Source: JAJDFU01 sp964641965 (GTDB lineage Bacteria; Bacteroidota; Bacteroidia; Chitinophagales; Saprospiraceae). Taken from it: a stretch of 60,377 bases of DNA. Positions within the stretch are counted from its first letter, which is position 1. Each line of letters begins with the position of its first letter. The notes beneath the pieces were generated by a model, which saw only the letters and a list, made by a program, of their open reading frames with translations, had not been told where the DNA came from and searched no databases. This document shows, piece after piece, positions 53,460 to 60,377 of the stretch. The position numbers and the translations under genes were made by a program. Location of the stretch: positions 1 to 60,377 of the forward strand of contig CAZXLD010000028.1 of assembly GCA_964641965.1 (NCBI GenBank), in the 5' to 3' direction.

Positions 53460-53963
53460 ATGAAAAATTTCTTAATGGCAGCTGCCTTGATTTGCACGGT
53501 AATGAGTTGCGGAGGTGGAAGTGAATCCTCTACTACCAGCACCACAGATACCGCCTCTTCATCCAGCACAGAAGAAGCAACAACTGATGCCAAGCAGGTT
53601 TTTCTCACCCTAAATGGGAATGACCAAATGCAATACGACCTGAATGAGCTGCGCGTAAAAGAGGGGCAGCAAGTGAATCTTACCCTAAAGCACTCCGGTC
53701 AAATGCCGGTTGAAGTGATGGGCCACAATTTTGTGTTGCTTAAACCCGGAACGGATATTGCAGCACTTGCTACAGCAGCGCTTGAGTACAAAGACAATGA
53801 CTACATACCAGAAAGCGATGCCATCATCGTACATACCAAAATGATTGGAGGCGGAGAGCAAACCTCCATTCGATTTGATGCTCCGGCTAAAGGAACCTAC
53901 GATTACATCTGCACCTTCCCCGGACATTATGCGCTGATGAAAGGAAAATTGATTGTAGGGTAA
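53460..53963 (+). CDS. azurin-type blue copper protein, lipoprotein
   Basis: Small electron carrier, 167 aa: lipoprotein signal (TVMSC, Cys17), a Ser/Thr-rich linker (18-44), and a cupredoxin domain (45-167). Type 1 copper ligands are His89 (VMGHNFVL), Cys151, His156 and Met160 (CTFPGHYALMKG), all at azurin spacing, with a preceding Gly88. Periplasmic, membrane-anchored. A terminator hairpin lies 125 bp downstream. It may accept electrons from the cytochrome c/sugar dehydrogenases in the window; no direct evidence. Confidence 0.95.
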   Translation: MKNFLMAAALICTVMSCGGGSESSTTSTTDTASSSSTEEATTDAKQVFLTLNGNDQMQYDLNELRVKEGQQVNLTLKHSGQMPVEVMGHNFVLLKPGTDIAALATAALEYKDNDYIPESDAIIVHTKMIGGGEQTSIRFDAPAKGTYDYICTFPGHYALMKGKLIVG

Positions 53964-54087
53964 TAAGGAGGAGGGCCAAAATCAGAGATGTTGATATGAA
54001 ATGTGTTGAAGACCATTTCGTCAGCATATCTCCGTATCAAATGAAGCCTTATTATTGTCCACTTACACTCTTATTTTACATCCACTC

Positions 54088-54123
54088 AAAAAGCTTTCGG
54101 TTACTTCATCGAAAGCTTTTTTT
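54088..54123 (+). terminator. intrinsic terminator after azurin
   Basis: AAAAAGCTTTCG pairs with CGAAAGCTTTTT across a 10-nt loop, followed by a run of T. It is 125 bp downstream of the azurin stop and 66 bp before the next start, so it separates the two units. Confidence 0.8.
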
Positions 54124-54188
54124 GATAGGGGGCCTTATGATTCGATAGGCCTACCGCTTTTACGTCTTATTACCTACTTTTCCGCAGT

Positions 54189-55061
54189 ATGAATGGGAAA
54201 ATTTGCGCTATCACCGGAGCCAACAGCGGAATCGGTTATGAAACTGCATTGGCACTGGCCCAAAGGGGTGCTGAGCTTATCCTAATCTGTCGAACAGCAG
54301 AAAAAGGGGAAGCTGCCCGCGAAGCGATTATCGCTGCTACTCAAAACAAAAAAGTACATCTGATCCTATGTGACTTGTCGATCCAAGCACAGATAAGGGA
54401 GGCAAGCCGTCAAATCGTAGCCCAATTTCCCAGGCTGGACGTACTCCTCAATAATGCAGCCATGCTCTCGTCTCGTCGTCGGGAAAGCGTGGACGGCTAT
54501 GAGCTGCAATTGGCTGTCAATCATCTGGCTCCATTCTTATTGACCCACTGCCTGCTTCCGGTATTAAATCAGGCCGAAGCAGCTCGTATTCTAAATGTTA
54601 GTTCCAACAATCATTATCGGGCTGAGATTGGTTTAGAGGATCTTCAACTTCAAAACGAGTACCACATCTTGAAAGCCTACGGCCGTACCAAATTGGCCAA
54701 CCTGCTATTTACCTATGAGTTGGACCGTAGGCTTAAAGAGAAAGGGTTGAATCGGATTGAAGTATATGCACTGGATCCCGGTTTTGTCAATACGGATATA
54801 GGCTTAAAACACACCAGTTGGCTGCATCGGCTGGCTTGGTCTTTTCGTAAAAAGGGCGGGCTAAGTCCTAAGGAAGGTGCTGCCACACAAATTTATCTCG
54901 CTACGGCACCTGAAGTATGGGGGCAATCCGGTACCTATTGGGCAAATCAGAAACCTAAACCGTCTTCCAAAGCCTCCTATGAACGCTCGGATGCGTTAGA
55001 ACTATGGGTGCGAAGCCTCGAAATGTGTGGTTTGGAGCACTACTTTGAATCTATAGGTTAA
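54189..55061 (+). CDS. SDR family oxidoreductase (retinol-dehydrogenase-like)
   Basis: 290 aa. Cofactor site TGANSGIG (9-16), NNAA (88-91), Ser139 (NVSSN), Tyr164-x3-Lys168 (YGRTKLAN). The C-terminal half (LDPGFVNTDIGLK) is that of the WWOX/retinol-dehydrogenase-like group. No signal peptide. Convergent with a second SDR gene, 7 bp between the stops. Substrate unknown; lipid or aldehyde reduction is usual for the group. Confidence 0.92.
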   Translation: MNGKICAITGANSGIGYETALALAQRGAELILICRTAEKGEAAREAIIAATQNKKVHLILCDLSIQAQIREASRQIVAQFPRLDVLLNNAAMLSSRRRESVDGYELQLAVNHLAPFLLTHCLLPVLNQAEAARILNVSSNNHYRAEIGLEDLQLQNEYHILKAYGRTKLANLLFTYELDRRLKEKGLNRIEVYALDPGFVNTDIGLKHTSWLHRLAWSFRKKGGLSPKEGAATQIYLATAPEVWGQSGTYWANQKPKPSSKASYERSDALELWVRSLEMCGLEHYFESIG

Positions 55062-55068
55062 TTCGGGA

Positions 55069-55968
55069 TTACTTTTCTTTTTCTACAGGTATGGGATCCA
55101 GAATTGGGGCTCTTTGCGTTGATTTGGTTGCGTGTTGCATCCTTTTTCCAAGCGTTTTTTCCAAGCGCGTGGTAAAGAAATTAATGATTTTGTCGTAGTC
55201 ATTCGGTAGTATCCTCGACATCCAGTAGAGAATTTTGGAGTCCGGGCCAATAAGCAGAAAGCGTTGTCTACTGTCCAGGCACTTGATGATTTTTCGGGCG
55301 GCTTTCTCAGGGGAGGTGGGGGCTTTGGTCCTCAACACATAGGCTGCCTGGGCCTGTTCCTGGGGCGACTTCCACCCTCGACCATGGCGTGTAATGTTGG
55401 TGGAGACCATTCCCGGAACCACGATCGTCAAAGCCACATTCGTATCGCTTAGTTCCTGACGCAGCGATTCGGAGAATCCGCGAAGGGCAAATTTGGAAGC
55501 AACATATGCTGCTCTGTTTTTAGCCGCTACAAAACTGTAGATACTTCCGATGTTTACAATGTGTCCCTGTTTTTGTCGGCGCAAATGCGGCAGGAAATGT
55601 TGGGTACAATAGATTTGACCCCAGAAGTTGACCTTCATGATCCATTCCCAATTGTCCAGGCTTATTTCCTCAAACTCCATTCTTCCCAGAGCTACTCCAG
55701 CGTTATTGATCAGGATATCTACCTTCCCATGTAAGTTCACTACCTCTGAAACCAGTGTCGCAATACTGTCCTCTTGAGATATATCTGTAAAATGGGTACT
55801 GAAATGGGGGGTGAGCTCACCAATAGCTTCTTCCAGTTGCTCCAGTCGTTTTTCATTGTATTCTACCAGAACCAAGGTGATGGATTGCTGGGCCAGTTGT
55901 AAAGCCAGTGCCTTTCCGATGCCCGATCCTGCACCTGTGATCACAACTACTTTCCTTAAATTTTGCAT
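55069..55968 (-). CDS. SDR family oxidoreductase with long C-terminal extension
   Basis: 299 aa. TGAGSGIG (11-18), NNAG (88-91), Ser142 (NIGSIYSF), Tyr155-x3-Lys159 (YVASKF). The last 45 residues (MSRILPNDYDKIINFFTTRL ...) extend past the usual SDR length and resemble SDR members that act on hydrophobic substrates. No signal peptide. Convergent with the neighbouring SDR; downstream end is 7 bp away. Confidence 0.92.
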   Translation of the reverse strand: MQNLRKVVVITGAGSGIGKALALQLAQQSITLVLVEYNEKRLEQLEEAIGELTPHFSTHFTDISQEDSIATLVSEVVNLHGKVDILINNAGVALGRMEFEEISLDNWEWIMKVNFWGQIYCTQHFLPHLRRQKQGHIVNIGSIYSFVAAKNRAAYVASKFALRGFSESLRQELSDTNVALTIVVPGMVSTNITRHGRGWKSPQEQAQAAYVLRTKAPTSPEKAARKIIKCLDSRQRFLLIGPDSKILYWMSRILPNDYDKIINFFTTRLEKTLGKRMQHATKSTQRAPILDPIPVEKEK

Positions 55969-56313
55969 TCGTTTAGTTTGCTTGCATACACTTTCCTTTG
56001 CAAAGCCTCAAAAAGGATAGGCCTAATAACTCGTATGGGAAATACCCTGTTCTATTTTGGGCACCTCACAATAGGGAAACGTCAGGAATGGATTGCTCCA
56101 TTGCCCTATGGAAATAGGTCTAAAGGGAGGCAATGTAGGGACTTAAAAGAAATGGAAAGTGCTGAATCTTGTTGGCTTCTTTCTTGGCCCAGGCTTATCA
56201 TTTCCGAAGTATAACTGATCTGGGTCCAAAAAGTGTACAAATCGTCGAGAAAATTTAAAAATAAGCTGGCAGCACACCTTCACATGTGGGCCGGCTTGTA
56301 GCTTTTGGCTGGT
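55969..56313. other. gene-free region between SDR and arylsulfotransferase genes
   Basis: 345 bp. The longest reading frame (about 83 codons on the plus strand) has no protein-like features and overlaps the SDR start, so I reject it. Possible short inverted repeats only; nothing else recognised. Confidence 0.5.
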
Positions 56314-57873
56314 TTATCTGGTATATAGCGGTACCCGGATCGCATTGTGAAACGTAATGTTAAAAGGGGCAATTGGCGCCATCACAGAAGCTTCGAAGAC
56401 TACCTCACTAGTGGTGCGGTCCACTTCAATCACTTTACCGAAGTTGTCCGAACCGGTAGGTCCTCCAAATCGGATAGCACCAGGGGTGAACAGCACATGC
56501 GATTTGGAAGAATAAAAGGCTACTTTGGATACAATGCGCAAATAGAGCTCCTGGCGCCTGTCTTTGCCATAACTCCATACCTGTCGCAGGGTTCGATTGG
56601 CATCGTCAATTTCGTATTCAACCGCCCGACTGTAAAGACTAGTGCCCGTGAAGTTCCGGTTTTCCCCATTATCAAACAGCATGAGGTTGCCATTGGGCAA
56701 CAGGATAGGCGCATGTTGGTACCAGGACCACTCAAAATCAGGATGGTTGATATCGCCATCTAAAATAGCTTGATCCGAAATGGGTTGACCACCTGCATCC
56801 AATGGTTGAAGGAGAAATTGATTCAAATCTTCTCCATTACCGGCAGTTGCCCATCCTTTATGGGGAGCCAGTATCCAAACGACCTCATTGTTGGCCGTAA
56901 GTTTGACAGTGCCTTGTGTCCGTCCGGAAACGATAATGGTATTATCCCGTTCATCGTAAGCTAATCCATTGGCGTGGAACCAGTCGACATTGAGATCCGC
57001 TATATCTGTGTCCCAGGTTCTTCGTCGATTATCCAGGGAGGTGTTCAGATCCCAGGTATTGATGATTTGCCTGGAGTTTCGATCAATTTCGATAATCACA
57101 TCCTCGACGGTTGGCAGGCTATTGTCGTTGACCGTAACCAGAAAATTGCCGTTCGGTTTCTCCAGGAGATGGTGATGGAAGCCAAAGCCCATCAGGTCCC
57201 AGGTGTTCAGGATATTTCCGAGTCGATCGATTTCATAAATGGCATCTGAAGTTCCATCACCAAAGGCTAAATTTCCATTTTGTAACTCGATTAGTCCATT
57301 ATCGTAAAACAGGTTGGAGAGGATAGGATGACTGGTGAAATCCAGGTACCATCGGATATCCCCAAAGGCATCAAACATCAAGGGGCGTTGGGGCAGAAAG
57401 GAGCCATTATGACCAAAATAATTGACCAGGTTAAACCCCTCGACTGGTCGACCCGGCTCGAGCTGGTCGATGGTAACTTCAGGTTTATCCAGTGGCAGGC
57501 CTTGTGCCCGGATCGTTAAATTGCGCGATTCTATCGAATCTCCTTGCGCCGTGTAAAAAACAACTTCAATTTGGTTCGCAAAATTGGGATAGAGGCCTAG
57601 GATGGGAAGATCAAGCTCTGTAGAGGCGCTGTTAAATCGCTTAATCACATCGGATTGGGCCCCATGTCGACCTTTTACCCGGATTTCAATCGAAAAAGGC
57701 TCGGAGGTGGTTAATTCAATAGAAGCTGCAAGTGGATTATAGCCGGATGGATTATATTGGATGACCGGTTCTGTGGTAACAACGGAGCTAAAAGTTGGAT
57801 CTTTGGTACATCCTCCTAAAATAGTGACTAAGGCCACCCCGACTAGTATGGAACGAATAATCGCGAAGCGCAT
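56314..57873 (-). CDS. arylsulfate sulfotransferase (AssT-like), lipoprotein
   Basis: Transfers sulfate from a phenolic sulfate ester to another phenol through a sulfohistidine intermediate, by family knowledge. 519 aa with a lipoprotein signal (VTILGGC, Cys22). An N-terminal beta sandwich (about 40-130) is followed by a six-bladed propeller. Active-site residues seen: His233-235 (GFHHHLLEKPNGN), His300 (DWFHANGLAYDERDN), Arg318 eighteen residues on (SGRTQG), and His387 (WYQHAPILLPNGN). These match E. coli AssT His252, His356, Arg374 and His436 in order and near spacing. Unlike the two at 29.7-33.1 kb it lacks a T9SS domain and keeps the full active site, so it is the best candidate for an active enzyme. 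Transcribed alone. Confidence 0.9.
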   Translation of the reverse strand: MRFAIIRSILVGVALVTILGGCTKDPTFSSVVTTEPVIQYNPSGYNPLAASIELTTSEPFSIEIRVKGRHGAQSDVIKRFNSASTELDLPILGLYPNFANQIEVVFYTAQGDSIESRNLTIRAQGLPLDKPEVTIDQLEPGRPVEGFNLVNYFGHNGSFLPQRPLMFDAFGDIRWYLDFTSHPILSNLFYDNGLIELQNGNLAFGDGTSDAIYEIDRLGNILNTWDLMGFGFHHHLLEKPNGNFLVTVNDNSLPTVEDVIIEIDRNSRQIINTWDLNTSLDNRRRTWDTDIADLNVDWFHANGLAYDERDNTIIVSGRTQGTVKLTANNEVVWILAPHKGWATAGNGEDLNQFLLQPLDAGGQPISDQAILDGDINHPDFEWSWYQHAPILLPNGNLMLFDNGENRNFTGTSLYSRAVEYEIDDANRTLRQVWSYGKDRRQELYLRIVSKVAFYSSKSHVLFTPGAIRFGGPTGSDNFGKVIEVDRTTSEVVFEASVMAPIAPFNITFHNAIRVPLYTR

Positions 57874-58085
57874 AAGTGAACAGAGCGTTTGAAGGCAAAA
57901 ACATTTGAAGGCCGGTGCAGGTATAAGTATAGGTAAAATGCAAAATAATCCTTGGGAACCTGGCAGGTGTGAATCCTACCTGACAAAACGGGGTAACTTG
58001 GTCGCAATTCAATTCCAGATTATTTTCAAATGCCCTATTTTCATATGTTTAAAAAACTTTTTCTACTAAAACCTAATCAAGCCTT

Positions 58086-59333
58086 ATGAAAAAAGTCTCA
58101 ATTCAAATTGGTGTAGTTTTTCTTTTTGCTGTTTTGTTCTGGTCTTGTCAAGGACCTCAAAGCCGTGGCGGTCAAACGTTTAACGCACCACAAGAAGATA
58201 CCCTGACCTATGCCTCTGAAGACGGCACCCTTTTATTTGCCTTACTTTCCCGGTCGGATGAAGGAGATGGAAGCATTCGTATTCAAGAATTGAATTCCGG
58301 TATTTTTTATGATTTAATGCGGGTTCGTTCTGCCAGTGGAGAAAAGTACGAAGATGATGACGGCAACTTTTTTTGGTTAAAGGGAGATGATTTTCTCTGG
58401 GGTAACGGAGAACAGACCCTGGCTACCGGCAGCCTATTAGTCGAGGGCGAAGCAGCTTTTACAACTCCAGCCCTAAGCGATTCCCATTTTGGGATTTACG
58501 TTACTGAAGGCTACACCCGGCGATTTGAGGGTTTTGATTGGGTATCGGTTACAATATCTCCCCTGGCCGGTAGTCGGGTTAGACTCTCTGTGCGGTCGCG
58601 TGCAGACAAGAAAAAGCCAACCTGCACTTTTGATGACCATGCTCAGGTTATCGGTGCTAATACCTTGGAATCCTTTATCAATGGACAGCGTGTGGTATTT
58701 GATTTCGCTGGCGAAGGATTAATAATTTCCGCAAAATCAGCTAAGGATGAAAGCGCCTTATATTACCCTTGCTCCGGTGGAGGCAGCCTGGCGGGCAGTT
58801 ACATCCGCATCGATGAATCCCTGGATGAAAAACAGCGAGACAAGCGGACGTATGTCAAAACCTTGGCCATGAATGAGCAATTTTTTGATATTGAAGTGGA
58901 GCAGGATCAATTATCCATTCTCCCGAGAGGATTGGCAGCGGATAATCGGCCGGTTCAACATGCCATCGACGGATCCGTTGTCAGGGCAGAAATCGGAGAC
59001 CTCAATATTGACGGACAGGCAGAGGTACTCGTCTATGTAACTTTAGCCGGAAGCGGTTCTTATGGCTCCGTAATTGGGTACTCTGTGAATGACGGAAAGT
59101 CTATGAGCCAGATTTATCTACCGGACCTTGCCAACAATGCCGAAGCTTCCGAAGGCTATATGGGGCATGATGAGTTTGCCATCGTAGAGAGCACCCTGGT
59201 CCGCCGATTCCCCATTTATCGGGATGGAGATAGCAATGCCAATCCATCAGGCGGCACCCGACAGATCCAATATAAATTGGTTAATGGGGAGGCTAGCCGC
59301 AAGTTTGAAATTGATACGGTGATTGAGTATTGA
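58086..59333 (+). CDS. MliC-domain lipoprotein (putative lysozyme inhibitor)
   Basis: 415 aa lipoprotein (LFWSC, Cys21). Residues about 37-120 match the MliC fold: TLTYASEDGTLLFALLS, then RSASGEKYEDDDGNFFWLKG, the signature region of c-type lysozyme inhibitors. The C-terminal two thirds holds a beta-rich segment and a Gly-rich stretch (EVLVYVTLAGSGSYGS) that I cannot name. Much longer than classic MliC (about 110 aa). Probably faces the periplasm or surface and could protect peptidoglycan against lysozyme. Divergent from the arylsulfotransferase gene. Confidence 0.72.
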   Translation: MKKVSIQIGVVFLFAVLFWSCQGPQSRGGQTFNAPQEDTLTYASEDGTLLFALLSRSDEGDGSIRIQELNSGIFYDLMRVRSASGEKYEDDDGNFFWLKGDDFLWGNGEQTLATGSLLVEGEAAFTTPALSDSHFGIYVTEGYTRRFEGFDWVSVTISPLAGSRVRLSVRSRADKKKPTCTFDDHAQVIGANTLESFINGQRVVFDFAGEGLIISAKSAKDESALYYPCSGGGSLAGSYIRIDESLDEKQRDKRTYVKTLAMNEQFFDIEVEQDQLSILPRGLAADNRPVQHAIDGSVVRAEIGDLNIDGQAEVLVYVTLAGSGSYGSVIGYSVNDGKSMSQIYLPDLANNAEASEGYMGHDEFAIVESTLVRRFPIYRDGDSNANPSGGTRQIQYKLVNGEASRKFEIDTVIEY

Positions 59334-59339
59334 TTTGGG

Positions 59340-59391
59340 ACGATGCACGGTGGACGGTAGACGGTGGACGGTGGACGATGCACGGTAGACG
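59340..59391. repeat. heptanucleotide tandem repeat
   Basis: Seven 7-bp units of the type ACGGTGG/ACGGTAG/ACGATGC followed by ACG, starting 6 bp after the MliC gene stop. Units differ at one to three positions. The array abuts an NTF2-like coding remnant and is open in all three plus frames, so it may have invaded or expanded into its 5' end. Confidence 0.8.
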
Positions 59392-59714
59392 CTTTCTATC
59401 AAGGAGATGCAGACACACTGGCCGAGTTTTATCAGGAGGATGGCGTTAATCACCAGGTGAATCAAGATTCTGTGGTCGGTAAGGAAGCTATCAAAGAGAT
59501 GTTTAAGAATGAGTTTGAGCAGGCCGATATGACTTGTATTGTTGAAAACATCTTCCAGGACGGCAATTGGGGCATATTGGAATGGAAAGATCCATTAGGT
59601 TTGAGAGGGTGCGGGTTCTTTCAATTTGAAAACAGGAAAATTAAGTTCCAGCGCGGGTATTGGGACCGGCTTTCCTTCTTGCGTATGCATGGTTTGCCGC
59701 TGCCGACAGCGTAG
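59364..59714 (+). pseudogene. SnoaL/NTF2-like protein, 5' end replaced by tandem repeat
   Basis: Residues from AFYQGDADTLAEFYQEDGVN, then VVGKEAIKEMF and GFFQFENRKIKFQRGYWDR, follow the SnoaL-like NTF2 fold (steroid-isomerase or polyketide-cyclase relatives), but the normal first helix is missing: the frame runs back into the heptanucleotide array. A GTG at 59364 inside the array is the only start in frame, and it would give a non-homologous N-terminus of about nine residues. Probably a broken gene; a still functional version with a new start cannot be excluded. Confidence 0.55.
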
Positions 59715-59955
59715 ATGTCAATTTGGTAGTTGCCTGCTTGACCGCTCGAAAAAGGTAAATCAGATTTTTCAAGTTTTAATGGGTACTACCCTAAATTACC
59801 TTTATGTTATGTGCCTCACGACCACCATTGCTCCGCTTGTAACGCAAGGGTATTGCCCAAACCCAAAGAAATTGACCAGGTCCACCTTTAAGCTGACCTG
59901 ATCAATTCCAATCAATAACAAAAAGCTATTCGGCAATATCAGATCGCGACTGGGG
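59715..59955. other. intergenic region, nothing recognised
   Basis: 241 bp between the NTF2-like remnant and the partial gene at the right edge; no gene, repeat or site seen. Confidence 0.5.
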
Positions 59956-60377
59956 TCAATTGATCACCTGGTATCGCCGGTTCATTCCCTTGACAAATGC
60001 GGTCATGGAGTCGACACTAAGAATTCCATTCAGGTATTTGAGCTTCAGTTTTTTAAACTCAACCCGATCGTAGTTTTCACGAAACAATTCTGCCTCCCCA
60101 CGAGGTACCTTCAGGAAAAGCAAACCAAATGACTTGGTTTCCAGGCTAAACATCTCGGTATCTGCATTATAGTCACCAAGGATGGCCTCTTTGGACCAGT
60201 CAACCCGATCAGAATAATAATCGATAATCTGGGTAACCAACTCGTCTTTGGTATCCGCAAGAAAAGCATCCTGGTTCTTCTTTCTGCGTTCAAAGTCGGC
60301 AGTCTTCTCGTAAGGCTTCTTCTTCAACCACTCCTCTAACTTTTGAGCAGCAATCGCATCCACTCGCTCTTTCAGAC
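59956..60377 (-). CDS. C-terminal part of a hypothetical protein (cut by window edge)
   Basis: The frame is open to the right edge (LKERVDAIAAQKLEEWLKKK at its start) and reads 139 residues to the stop. A Glu/Lys-rich helix (ADFERRKKNQDAFL), a hydrophobic segment TQIIDYYSDRVDW and a strand-rich end (KSFGLLFLKVP, LKLKYLNGILSVDS) are visible. I do not recognise the family. The WLKKKPYEKTADFERR motif resembles repeat units seen in some Bacteroidota cell-envelope proteins, too weakly for a call. Its true start lies outside the window. Confidence 0.6.
   Translation of the reverse strand, partial: LKERVDAIAAQKLEEWLKKKPYEKTADFERRKKNQDAFLADTKDELVTQIIDYYSDRVDWSKEAILGDYNADTEMFSLETKSFGLLFLKVPRGEAELFRENYDRVEFKKLKLKYLNGILSVDSMTAFVKGMNRRYQVIN

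Noticed and set aside
55963..56214. 83-codon plus-strand reading frame upstream of the SDR gene
   Set aside because: No protein-like composition, no family resemblance, and it overlaps the divergent SDR start; treated as chance.
57950..57985. CAGGT...ACCTG inverted repeat between the arylsulfotransferase and MliC genes
   Set aside because: Five-bp arms only, no supporting feature; could be chance in a divergent promoter region.
1..60377. CRISPR array, tRNA, rRNA, prophage or transposase gene
   Set aside because: No regularly spaced repeats, no cloverleaf or rRNA sequence, and no integrase or transposase coding sequence recognised on either strand.

Overview
The window is about 60.4 kb of a Bacteroidota chromosome, most likely from a marine Saprospirales/Lewinella-like lineage. 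This rests on a SusC/SusD pair, many lipoprotein and Sec signal peptides, C-terminal type IX secretion (T9SS) sorting domains, little Shine-Dalgarno signal, and a textbook Bacteroidota promoter (TTG-N19-TAnnTTTG). The taxon is inferred; there is no rRNA or marker gene. I saw no tRNA, CRISPR array, complete IS or prophage.

Layout. 1-3.7 kb: a cut-off NarL/LuxR response regulator, its TPR histidine kinase and an aldo/keto reductase. 3.9-19.7 kb: a polysaccharide-utilisation-type locus. On the minus strand, SusC, SusD, a clan-A glycoside-hydrolase-like lipoprotein, an aldose 1-epimerase lipoprotein and a large LamG protein; on the plus strand, two more LamG paralogues. 19.7-25.9 kb: uptake and catabolism (exported rhamnose-mutarotase-like protein, Na+/sugar symporter, zinc ADH, iron ADH, ROK regulator). 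25.9-33.1 kb: a PAPS-type sulfotransferase, a fourth member of the paralogous family, a DUF1801 gene broken by a 161-bp palindromic element, and two arylsulfate-sulfotransferase-like proteins. 33.3-45.4 kb: an outer-membrane protein of unknown role, SDR, two giant multidomain dehydrogenase/cytochrome c lipoproteins, DoxX, and a third cytochrome c/sugar dehydrogenase. 45.4-53.1 kb: a GH43-like protein, the fifth paralogue, a T9SS-exported GH-like protein and a seven-repeat FG-GAP propeller. 53.4-60.4 kb: azurin, two SDRs, a third arylsulfotransferase, an MliC-domain lipoprotein, an NTF2-like remnant fused to a heptanucleotide repeat, and a partial gene.

Two features tie the window together. 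First, five secreted or lipoprotein paralogues share a module that I cannot assign to any named family (motifs FVFWRG, MSDKQCR, VVHWRY, WNHWPV..SDGR, HSSL). Three of them carry the module twice around a LamG domain, which makes them candidates for a new polysaccharide-active family. Second, a 17-bp palindrome (consensus near TTTCTTACCGTTAGAAA) lies upstream of at least five transcription units, twice in the symporter/mutarotase promoter region, and suggests one regulon. The picture is a surface system that binds and cleaves a glycan, possibly oxidises sugars with cytochrome c-linked dehydrogenases (azurin as possible electron carrier), and takes up the sugars by SusCD and a Na+ symporter.
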